DNA of 64,000 bases from Theobroma cacao (lineage: Eukaryota > Streptophyta > Magnoliopsida > Malvales > Malvaceae), in NCBI RefSeq assembly GCF_000208745.1, contig NC_030857.1:6772226-6836225 (forward strand), given 5' to 3'. A program made the translations under genes and the position numbers. Under the pieces are notes generated by a model. It was not told the origin of the DNA. It did no database searches and saw nothing but the letters and a program-made list of their open reading frames with translations. Of this stretch, positions 27,701 to 37,213 are shown one piece after another. Each line of letters starts with the position of its first letter. Positions within the stretch are counted from its first letter, which is position 1.

Positions 27701-27988
27701 CCCATGGTTAACAATAGCATTGGCAACAACAGGCAACAGGTAATGTCAGCCTCGCCTTCACAGCCAAGCACTTCTGGATATGGCAGCAACCAAGCAGTAC
27801 ATCCCCATATGCCATTCATGCCACGTCAACCAATGTTTCCAACGGGCCCAAGGTTGCCCCTTACGGCCATGCAGGCATCCACTTCAGCTCCTCCCAATGT
27901 CATGTTCAGCTCACCTGGTAATGCACAACCCAGTCTTAATCATCCCCTGATGAGGTCGGTATCTGGGACCAGCTCTGGTCTGGGTTGA
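21774..27988 (+). CDS. SWI3C: SWI/SNF chromatin-remodelling complex subunit SWI3C
   Basis: Nine exons: 21774-21792, 21923-22444, 23282-23817, 24657-25020, 25112-25185, 26067-26179, 26402-26463, 26559-26743, 27521-27988 (TGA); 2343 nt, 780 aa, near the usual plant SWI3C length. A basic N-terminus (RWKRRKRERR) and an acidic poly-Asn stretch encoded by an AAC repeat (22019-22040) come first. The SWIRM domain follows (EWFSPASVHRLERQ to RSHEPWNV), then a ZZ-type zinc finger (CTSCSQPIP ... LLCSDCFHDGRF). The SANT domain (SWSDQETLLLLEAMEIYNEN) follows, and then the SWIRM-associated region and coiled coil (KRLELKLKQFAEVETLL). The C-terminus is Pro/Met/Ser-rich. The protein is a nuclear core subunit that pairs with other SWI3/BRM components. 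All junctions close in frame. The 19-nt first exon is fixed by the MPASPS start, which plant SWI3C proteins share. Confidence 0.96.
24000..24066. repeat. Short tandem duplication in SWI3C intron 3
   Basis: Two adjacent copies of about 33 bp containing TACTATTGCTTTAAGCACTA, differing by one or two bases. Confidence 0.7.
25345..26052. repeat. Tandem duplication of about 350 bp in SWI3C intron 5
   Basis: Unit 1 is 25345-25693 and unit 2 is 25694-26052. Both start ACTTACATRTATTCTGCTGG, share GGGAAGATGGAAATGC and GAACTTTTGCCCTAAGAG, and end near GCATGGGTCTAGCT/ACATGGGTTTAACT. Scattered substitutions and small indels separate them. The duplication is purely intronic. Confidence 0.85.
26796..26946. 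repeat. Tandem duplication of about 75 bp in SWI3C intron 8
   Basis: Units 26796-26871 and 26872-26946 share GGTAATATGC, TTGTTGGCTGA, AGAGAGTTGACC and TTTAAAGACT in the same order with minor differences. Confidence 0.8.
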
Positions 27989-28199
27989 AATGGAAGACTC
28001 GGGTGTAAAGTTGGATTTTAGTTGATGCTCACTCACTGCACTTTGAAGAGAAGAGGTAGCCCGGACAAAACAGCGGAGGCATCTTTAGCGCTTCCATGTA
28101 TAGAAGCTACCTGAAGCCTGAAGCAATTTTTAGGGCTTGTAACATCATACAAGCATTCGGTTTTAATTATGAATTCTTGAGATTAATTACCAAAAATTA

Positions 28200-29054
28200 A
28201 TTTTGTATAATAAATTATTTAAAAATTTTAGAATATCCCAACAGAAACAAAATGGCATCTAATTTGTGTTTTATCTTGCTCTGTATACTCTTCACATATG
28301 TTTTTTTTTTGTCACTTTTTTATTTTTATTTTTATTTTCTTCTCTGATAGGTCAACTGATCAAGTACAGCTGTACAGGTAGGCTCCTGAGGCACGGAAAG
28401 CGCCTGCGTCATGAATCATGGTTTTAATTGTTTTATGTTTCTCATTTACTTTATTTTATAAAGTAACTGAGTTGCTCTTAACGTGAATCATGGTGTTATT
28501 TATTTGAGTGGTATTTGTTTATTTTATAACTATGAGTAATTCAGTTTGATTCTACCAACTCAGTGGACTTAATTTTTTATGCATATTAATTTATAGTTGC
28601 TAGTAAACTAGTAGCATATGATGATGCATCACAGAGTAGAAGTCAGAAAGATTGAGGTCAGGTACGAGGTTAGCAATAAGATCACAAAAATGAAATAACA
28701 GGAGATCATCTTTATTCATTAACTTAATGCGCTATAAACAAGAAAGAAAAAGAAAGGGGAAATATGACCATACTAATTAGATTATCGCTGTTCATTATTT
28801 CTTCCTGTGCAACTATTAGAGTTAGCTTTCACAACAAAACCCAACAACTCAGTCTTTTTTTTTTTTTTGGGGCACACAGGTTACAAACGTAAATACTATC
28901 AAAACCTGAGAAACAGAAGGAATCTAGTCATAATTTAACTTCCGACAGGCTTCGAAACATCTTCATCGTACAACACCCTAAGCAGACAAGCTCCTTTATC
29001 ATAGTTTAACAGCTTAGTTGGTAATTGGACTTGATTTGAGAGCTTAAAAGCCAC
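28200..29054. other. 3' flank between SWI3C and NRAMP copy 1
   Basis: Convergent intergenic DNA, repeated at 52570-53420. It contains poly-T runs (28851-28868) and no coding stretch. The probable SWI3C polyadenylation region (AATAAATT near 28209) lies at its left edge. Confidence 0.55.
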
Positions 29055-32000
29055 CTACTCTGGCAGTGGGATGTCAGCTAAATCTTGTCTGTAAGGGACA
29101 TCGTCCGCCCGGAAGGACCCGTCAGGGTTGCTGAGCCCACTTTCCATCCGAGCTTGGGCAGCTGGGTCGTTCTTTTCGGGCTCGATATATGTTACAACAG
29201 TGTCTTTTCGGAAGGTTAGATAGATCATTGACAGGATGTAGATGGCCATTAGAGGAAACACGATGATTCCGATGAAAACATTTCCGACTTTTGGTAAATC
29301 ATCGTGAATCAACCAACCGACAAAGGTTGTGATCAAGTAATAGACGTTGATACCGAACATTCCAAGGCCTAGTATCCATGAAATCACAATGATCTGCAAA
29401 CAAGTATGGTCAGCTACGGAATAATAATAATAACAATAAACCAGAACAGAATAATAAATTATAAAGAGGACAGATAGTGCTATACTGTTACTCACATATA
29501 TAGAATTCTTGTGCGGTCCCATCTTGGCTGAGCTGTTACTGAATTTCAGAAGTGGGATGAAAGTAAATGGCAGCACATATGACAGAATCATCTGCAAAAT
29601 TTATTATGACAATTACAATTAGTTTAGCTTAAAACATGGATTATGGCTTGAATATTGGAAAATCAATCTTAGTTACTTTCTGACCGATGAAATGATGATT
29701 AGTCTAGCGGCCCCTTGAGATCCACCAATGATGGACACAATAAGACTGGGTGCAATGGCAATGCTCCTAGTCACTAAGTTCCTCACCCATTTCTTCATTT
29801 TAAGATCCAAGAAGCCCTGAAAGAAACATAAATGATATAGATTAAGTGTCATTAAATTAATAACTAAGCTCTCCAATAGTTAAGGTTAATCTGCAAGACC
29901 TGCATGATAAATTGTCCTGCATAAGTGTCCGCAATGCTAGAGCTTTGCCCCGAGGCAAGAAGTGCAATGGCGTAAAGGGTTGAGCTAGACTTTCCCAGCA
30001 CATGCTGCAGAGGCGAAGTCATAGATTTTTTTTGTTGTTAAGGATTAGTCTCTTAATTGTACTTTTTCATAATGAATTTTAGTACTAGTAGTAGGTTGGA
30101 CCTGGAGCATGAAAGAAGCAGAGTTGAGGGTAAGATTGCTGCAACGATCACTGTCATCACTGGAGAGATTATTGGCTAAGCAGACGGTGCCCGCCACTGA
30201 GACAACCGCTACGTTGATCAAAAGCGCCACAAACAAGGCGAAGCCGGTCTCTATCAGGAAATACCTACAGGCAGCCTGACCAAATTAAGGACAACAAACA
30301 GAAGCTTAGCACAGTAATAAACCAGAACTAGAGCATTACAACTTCATACTAATTGTTTTTTGTTATTTTTTTTATTTTGTTTAAATGAGATCATTTTGGC
30401 TTACATTGATGCCACGAACAGAGTTGGGTACTTTTCTGGAGAGCACGAGAGCAGAGTGGAGAAAGAGATTGTGCCTGTTCAGAGAAAATGACACGTGGTG
30501 TAATTATTTATAGCATTTTCTTTATTTTATGCACGATTTATAGAAGAGGTGATTGGTCCAAATCTCACGGCATAACAAGGGCGCCCAAGAGGGCAATAGC
30601 GTCGCCGGTGGCTCCTTGGCCGGAAAGCTTGGGCACAAGCATGCCCTTAAGAACACCAGTCGCCGGAGGTTTTACATAACTCATTTCCCCAAAGAAACAT
30701 GCGGCCATTACAGAAATCATCACTGCCATCAGCATTTCCAGCTTCCTTACCTGATTAACCAAAGCTCAGAGATGATAATTAATCAAAATTTAGACCAAGT
30801 AAATTACTACGTGTTTACATGTCTTTCATTAATAAACTTTCTTAGATTTTACTTATTGTTTTTGCCTATGAGAGACTTCGTTGTATGTGTTTTATGCATA
30901 CTGTTTTGTATTTAGAAAAAAAAAAAAAACGAAACAGCAATTTGTGATGGTTTAATATATGATTGAAAGTACTTAGCAATTAATTAGCCCATGTTTAATT
31001 TGTACATGATGTCAACTTATGCTAGTCCATTTTGTTCAATAAAGAAGAAAAACGTAATTCACTCTTATATATATGTATATTCATAATTAATCATGGCAAC
31101 ATTTTTTATTACGTCATCAAGAATCTTTAGCCAATCAAGACTAAAGACTTGGAAGTAGCAGGTCGAAGGCTAACTCAATAAAATTACACATTTAAAAAAA
31201 AAATTGATGACAATATTTCTTTAATTAAAAAAAATCATACAACTATCAATGGATGCAAATCATTCGTGAATGTGAACGGGTAAAATTAAGAAATTTTTAA
31301 TAAAAAAATCCAAAATTAAAAAAGAAATTATAACTTGTAATTATTTTTTTACTTCATATGCATTAGAACAACCAATGAAAACTGAAAAGAATTTTCTGAG
31401 ATAAGCTTTAGACGTGTAGTATGACACAGCGAGACTGGGTCAACCATGAGCTATCAATCATAAAATAAAAAATAATCATAATTATAATCAAGATAAGCTA
31501 AACTAAACATATGCTAATCCATACTAATCTACACTTTGATTCTGTCACCATGATTCTAAATTTAACGACTTGAAGAAACGTTATATAATAAACAAATTGA
31601 CCGTAACCAACATATTGAAATATACAATTATTTCATTAATTACTTTAATTTCTACTTAATTTAAGTCACTTTTTTTGGTAATTAGTAGAATCAACACTGT
31701 AGATTTTCAGAAAAAATACTTATATAGCATATGTAATTTAGCTTATCTTTGTAAGGGAAAACACAAGTAATCTGGGTTTAACTATTATACTATGGTAGGA
31801 AAACAAGCAATTTTGCCATTGAAATTAACTTTTCCTATTAAAAATGGAATGTTCATCAAATTATATATATTTCCAAATATTTATCAAATTATATGTTCCC
31901 TTTACTGTTTTTTAGACATCTATTTAAAACATTTATTCTTTATTTTATATTAATTTTCATGACTCTTAATTTTATTTTTTTGACATTAAATATAATAAAA

Positions 32001-33392
32001 ATATTTTTAAAACAATTTCAAATATTAATATAAAAATCAGAAAACTGTATTGAGAATTATCAAGGAAAAAAAGTACATTTTATGAAGAAGACAGGGGAAC
32101 ATTATACGTATAAATGAGATTATTTTTGAAAAATTTGACCCAAAAGAGAATTCAGATATACAAAATAGAGTTTGATTACCCCGTATCTTTGCAGCCCCAG
32201 GAGGAGGAGAGTGCTTAAACCTGTGCAGAGAACCCCAGCCCAAACTGGGACGTGAAACAGTATATTTAATGCAAAGGCTGTCCCAATCACTGCCATAAAT
32301 TAAATGCATCAATACAAGCGTTCAACATGTGTAAGCATAAACCATCAAAGTTGCCTGTTTCTTAATTTTATATTGTTTGGACTATGATTTTGCCTTTAGG
32401 TTTCTGACTGTGTGCAAGTTTATTTAATTTAAAGTTCATATCACATGCACACTTCTTTTGGTAAAGCAGTGGACAATTTGGTAACTGAAATAATTAGACA
32501 CCTTCAGGAACGTCAGCAGATATGACGGCAAACTCTGCAAGCAACCACAGGCAATATTTGATCAATATTGGGTACTCAGCCTTGCACAATTCTGATAAGT
32601 GCTTGCCTGAAAGAAAGGAGTAACTCAGAACAAGGTAAGTGTCTAAGTTATTTATATCAGAAATGAAGTTCATTAATTATTAGAATGATCAGAGATATTT
32701 AATTAATTACCAGTGCTGACTCCAAGATTAGCAGCAAGAGACTGGATTATGAGAGCAAACACTAACCCAATGAACACCACCCACAGTAGCTGAAATTTGC
32801 AAGATATTCTTGCAGTCAATCATCTCATTATATATCATTATTCACTTGTTAAAAATTGAGTAACTAATCTCTTTAGTTTACCTCATATCCATGGTTGGCT
32901 GCTGCTTGCAAATCAGTTTCCACTGTGACATGCGTTACACCATAGAGATGATGATCATAATCAAGTCGGAGGCACAGAAAAAAGATTGAGGGATGGAAGG
33001 AGGGAGAAGGAGAGAGAGGACTTACGGCTGCCAGGATCAATATAAGCTAATGAGACAAGGAGACCAGGGCCTACAAATGACCAAAACTTTCTCCATCCAG
33101 GTTTCTGAGCATCAAAGAGATCGATCAGAATTAAACCAAATGAGTAGAAAACAAGAAGTGCAAATATATATACGTACTCAGGCTAACTATGAATCAATGA
33201 AAGCATCAAATTTTAAAAAAGAAACCAGACCTCATGATCTGGGTCATGATCATGATCACTGCTTTTGTTGTCGTTACTAGGGAAGGATTCCGGGGTGCTT
33301 CCCTCCACATTGACAGCAGCTATACGGTTGCTCCCTCCACCCCATGATTGTGGAAGTTCAAGATCAGTTGCTTGCTGCTGCAAACTTCCCAT
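29055..33392 (-). CDS. NRAMP-family divalent metal transporter, copy 1 (diverged, DPGS)
   Basis: Thirteen exons on the minus strand: 33392-33231, 33104-33026, 32922-32882, 32789-32711, 32606-32502, 32289-32180, 30750-30569, 30474-30405, 30275-30102, 30004-29900, 29816-29685, 29591-29496, 29393-29055 (TAG); 1674 nt, 557 aa, no stop or frameshift. The family imports Mn/Fe and related ions with protons across about 12 membrane helices. The TM6 motif [12 protein letters not shown] is intact (Met252 is the expected thioether ligand). TYAGQ in TM10 is also intact. Unusual changes sit at conserved sites: TM1 reads IDPGS (Ser80 instead of the ligand Asn), then DLQAAAN instead of [19 protein letters not shown] instead of [12 protein letters not shown], and [11 protein letters not shown] instead of [11 protein letters not shown]. 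The N- and C-terminal tails are hydrophilic. It is probably expressed with altered specificity or is reduced in function. It is not a pseudogene by frame. Confidence 0.93.
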
Positions 33393-33716
33393 CTCTCCCT
33401 TTCTTCTCAACGTTTGAACAACAACTATATTGACACACATATTTAAGAAACTGCAACTGTATTTAGAGTGCAACATAGCGCATTTGTTCGAAAAGGACAG
33501 CATAACAGTCCAGGTTTCTAAATTCCTTTCTTCTCTTCCATACGGCCCTGACAAGTATCATTATTTGATACTTGTATTTTTTTAACCTCAATTAATTTTT
33601 TAAACTTTATGAGTGGAATAAACTATTGTCACACCTTCATTTAATTATATTAATTTTTAAATTTTTCTAAACGTAATCTGATGTGAACAACTCTTTAACG
33701 TTAATGTATAAAGTAA
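33393..33716 (-). promoter_or_regulatory. Proximal upstream region of NRAMP copy 1, shortened
   Basis: Aligned with the copy 2 upstream region (57916-58385), this sequence lacks about 125 bp after CTGACA near 33553 and about 45 bp more just before the Helitron. Copy 2 has these bases. Only about 325 bp of ancestral sequence therefore separates the ATG from the transposon. Confidence 0.7.
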
Positions 33717-34996
33717 TCTATAACATAAGCTCTTCCCCAGTTTGCCACATTTTAGTTTTCTTATTTTACCACGTGATAGCTTACAGTGTCATTAGAAAAA
33801 ACAAATTGCCACTGAGTCAAACAAAAAGAATGAAGAATGCTCTTAAAAGGGTGCCCACGCTCAGCTTTGAGGAAAGGAGTTTTAAATGGGGTTTTAAATT
33901 TGTGGTAGGACTTCTAAAAGAAAACTCAAATTGCAGGAGGAGAACGGTGGTTAGGCTTTAGACAGGAAACTGGCGGCAAAAAGGAGGGGAATAGAAGAAA
34001 AGAGGAAAGGGGAAGAAAGAGGGAGCTGCTGCCGGAAAGGCTTAGGCCAACAAGGGCGACAGCGGCGGGGACTGAGTAATGGAGAGAGGGTTTAGAGAAA
34101 GGGGTTGGCTGCTGCCATTGGAAGAAGAAAAAGAGAGCAAAAATGAAGAAATGAGAAAGGGTTGGCAACTAGGGTTAGGTTAAAATTAAAATCACGTGGT
34201 TTTGTGAAGGATACCAGAAAAAAAGAAGTGGGTTGGATTCATCCAAGTTCAACCCAGTTCAGGTTTAGTTAATTTACTTTTTATTTGTAATTTTTTTTAT
34301 ATATGAATTAAATTTATGAAAATAGGATAAGAATAAAAAGTGAAACAATTTTTTTTGATAAATGATAAAAAATGAACAATTAAATGAATAAAGTTAATAA
34401 TGACTTATCAAAATTATTGAAGGATCCCAAAATTATTTTCACAAGGTGAATTAATTCTAAATAATTATAAAAGCATAAGATAAGAAAGTAGTGATTAAAA
34501 TTGAAGATAATTTAGAAAATTTCATAATTAAAACTAAAAACATTTTAATAAGTGTAATTAATATTCATTTTATTTTGACTCTTAAAAATATTCATTTTAT
34601 TTTAATAATTTTATTATATAAATTATGTAGCTTATCAATAATTACTTTATAAATATTATATTTTCAAAACATGAATTTTATTTCACTATTAAAATCATGT
34701 AGTTAAAAAAATGATTATGTCAACATTAGCATATATTAAGATATAAAAAATCAAATGTTTTTAAAAAAATTTATTTAAATAAAAAATGTTGCTTAGCAAG
34801 ACATCAAAAAATATTTTTAAAATATTTAATTTTTAAAAAGAATTATCTTTAATTTATCATTATTACTATTGCTTATAACATTTTTAAATTTAAAATCACT
34901 TTTCTTTTATTATTATTTTTATGTATAATATTATACAATTTAAAATTACTTTTAATAACAAAATAAACACCCACGCGAAGCGGGGCACCACTTTAG
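33717..34996 (+). mobile_element. Non-autonomous Helitron, about 1.28 kb
   Basis: It starts with TC after a host A and ends TTTAG before a host T. A 3' hairpin (CCCACGC GAA GCGGGG, 34970-34985) lies 11 nt from the end, the standard Helitron layout (CTRR end with one mismatch). Removing it joins GTAA to TTAACCTTAAGG, which matches the empty site in copy 2. There is no target-site duplication, as expected. It has no helicase, so it is non-autonomous. A GC-richer stretch at 33960-34190 differs in base composition and could be captured gene DNA, but no protein is recognised in it. Confidence 0.75.
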
Positions 34997-35385
34997 TTAA
35001 CCTTAAGGTTAATCTTTAGTACATCCACAGGTATTGTCTGAATTAAAATTTATTGCAATGTAGGTGGCATTGCACATAATTGTTCAAATTCATGTTTGAC
35101 TGAAGGAAAGACTAAAAGATAGAAAGAAGAAAATCAAAGAGTAAAATGAGAAATTGTTTAGTCTCATTGACCTCTAAAACAAAATGTTTGACCTATAACA
35201 CTAGGATTTGCATACACCTTTGTTTGAGAAAATTAGTAGCTAATTAATCTGTTGTGACCAAATAAGAACACTAGCACACTAATCCATTTCTACCAGTCAA
35301 ATGGGCCATGCCATCTTCTTTTTCTATCCAGCTTCAATTGTTTTTTCAAAGTGTGAACAGAATTTAGAAATGGTGAACAGAATAA

Positions 35386-36427
35386 TATTATACAATTTAA
35401 AATTACTTATAATATTATACAATTTAAAGAACAAAGTTTCATTATCTAGAGTGAGTCTGTCTAGGTGTTTATATATACTTGGGGTGGCAGCTAGGGATGT
35501 GGGAAAAGCTTAGTCTCGGCGGGATTGAAGGCATAAAGGTCGAGCTGGTGGGGTCAATGTACATGTTGTTTGGTTCCTTGCACGTATTATACAATTTAAA
35601 ATTGCTTATAATATTATACAATTTAAAGAACAAAGTTTCATTATCTAAAGTGAGTCTGTCTAGGTTTGTATATATAGTTGGGGTGGCAGCCAGAGATGTA
35701 GGAAAAGCTTAGGTAGCGTTTAGTACGAAGGAAGTGGAAGCATATTTTTTGTAATGTACTTAATTAAATTATATTACAGTGTTTATTTTATAACAGATCA
35801 CTGCAATGTAAAATTACAATGCAATCACATTACATTGTATTCTGTACACTTTTACCCTTCAATTTTATTATCTTGTTAAAAACATTTTGTAACGTTATAA
35901 TTAAAATAAAAAATATTAAAATAAAATATATAATATAAAAATAAAAAATAAAAATAAAATAAAATATAAGAAATTAAAATGTATATAATATAGGTAAAAA
36001 ATTAAAATAAAATATATAATATAAAAAATTATATTAAAAAAATAAAATATATAAGATTATAATAAAAAATAAAAATAAAATATATGATATTAAAAATATA
36101 TTTAGAGATGATATTACATAAAAATTAACAATAAAAAATACAAGTATATTAAACTTACTTTTTAATAAATAAGGATAATTTTGAAAATTAACATTACATT
36201 ATCACCAAAGTACTTATAATGCTATATTTTTTATATTTTAATTATTATTTTATTTGCATATTAAACATTGTAATGTTATTTTTTTTACAATCACATTACT
36301 TGTAATCATATTATTTACAATCACATTGCATTGTAAAGTACTAAACATAATTTTAGTCTTGACGAAATTAAAGGCACGAAGGTGGGGCTGGTGGGGTCAA
36401 TGTACATGTTGTTTGGTTCCATGCACG
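35386..36427. repeat. Tandem repeat, 199-bp unit x2, second unit split by a MITE
   Basis: Unit 1 is 35386-35584. Unit 2 is 35585-35711 plus 36356-36427. Both begin TATTATACAATTTAAAATT and contain AAAGTTTCATTATCTA and GGTCAATGTACATGTTGTTT. The two parts of unit 2 sum to exactly 199 bp once the insertion is removed. Confidence 0.9.
35712..36352. mobile_element. PIF/Harbinger-like MITE, 641 bp, TTA target duplication
   Basis: Flanked by TTA at 35709-35711 and 36353-36355. The ends are inverted: GGTAGCGTTTAGTAC on the left, and AATTATGTTTAGTAC on the right when reverse-complemented. The interior is very AT-rich, with alternating TAATGTAAT/ATTACAATG motifs and no coding capacity. The empty site is visible in tandem unit 1 (AAGCTTAGTCTCGG). 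Confidence 0.8.
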
Positions 36428-37213
36428 TATTTGAGTTTGACTAAGGTTCGTTAGAGCCCAGGGCAGTTTCTATCGTAAAAACCAAAGGAAGTTGAACGAG
36501 GCAGGAGATTCAAACATCTGTCAGTACTTGAGCTAGACTTTTTCAGCATCCAATTCGAATCAGAGGAGGGGTTTTCCTTTGATTTGGGTTCACATGGAGC
36601 TCTGGGCTTTTGAATTGTCAGACTATGACAACGGTAAAAATTCTAAAAACAGTTTGTTGCAAGGGGTAGTGTTAGAATCAGAGACCTAATGACTGCCACA
36701 GCCAGGCCAGCTAAGTGCGAATGTGCTATGGAGATTTGAAATTCTGGGCTCCACCCCGACATTATCATAAGAGCTGCACTACTGATGTTGTGCTCCATTC
36801 AAATATATTTGTCCTGATATCTCTCACAGGCCTGTTCCTCCCGTTTTTGCCTTCATAACGTAAACGAAAAGTTACTTCAATGGTTCAAATGGAAAACAAT
36901 CTTATTACTCTTAGTTTTACCATTATGATAGCAACAAAAGTAATTTGGTCCCCATTCATCATCTTTTCATACACATTGAAGCAGCCGACTCATCTTTAGC
37001 ATTAGATTAGAGATCAATTAAAGAGATCAAACTTGACATACAATATCCATGTAAGACTAAGTAACATGAGACTCAAAAGATGGGCCCATCTTCGATGAAT
37101 AGCAGGCATAACACAAAAGTTTGAAAAGCCGTTTTGTTGCAATATGTTACAATTCAAAAAGTTGAATCTTTACTTGTCTTCAAAAGCCCCTGCATCCCAA
37201 TCTAGGCTGTCCC
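36428..37213. other. Intergenic region before the RFC4-like gene
   Basis: About 0.8 kb without a recognised gene. Nothing specific is seen. Confidence 0.5.

Larger units (their letters stand above)
28155..35375. repeat. Segmental duplication, left copy (contains NRAMP copy 1)
   Basis: Colinear with 52528-58898. The left border is ATTCGGTTTTAATTATG at 28155, about 167 bp after the SWI3C stop. The right border is AGAATTTAGAAATGGTGA ending at 35375. Exons, introns and flanks align throughout, with small indels plus three larger differences: a roughly 125-bp deletion near 33553 and a Helitron at 33717 in this copy, and a SINE in the other. Confidence 0.93.

Noticed and set aside
33926..34168. 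Minus-strand frame inside the Helitron
   Set aside because: Low-complexity Phe/Ser/Pro-rich translation of a CT-rich tract, no family match.
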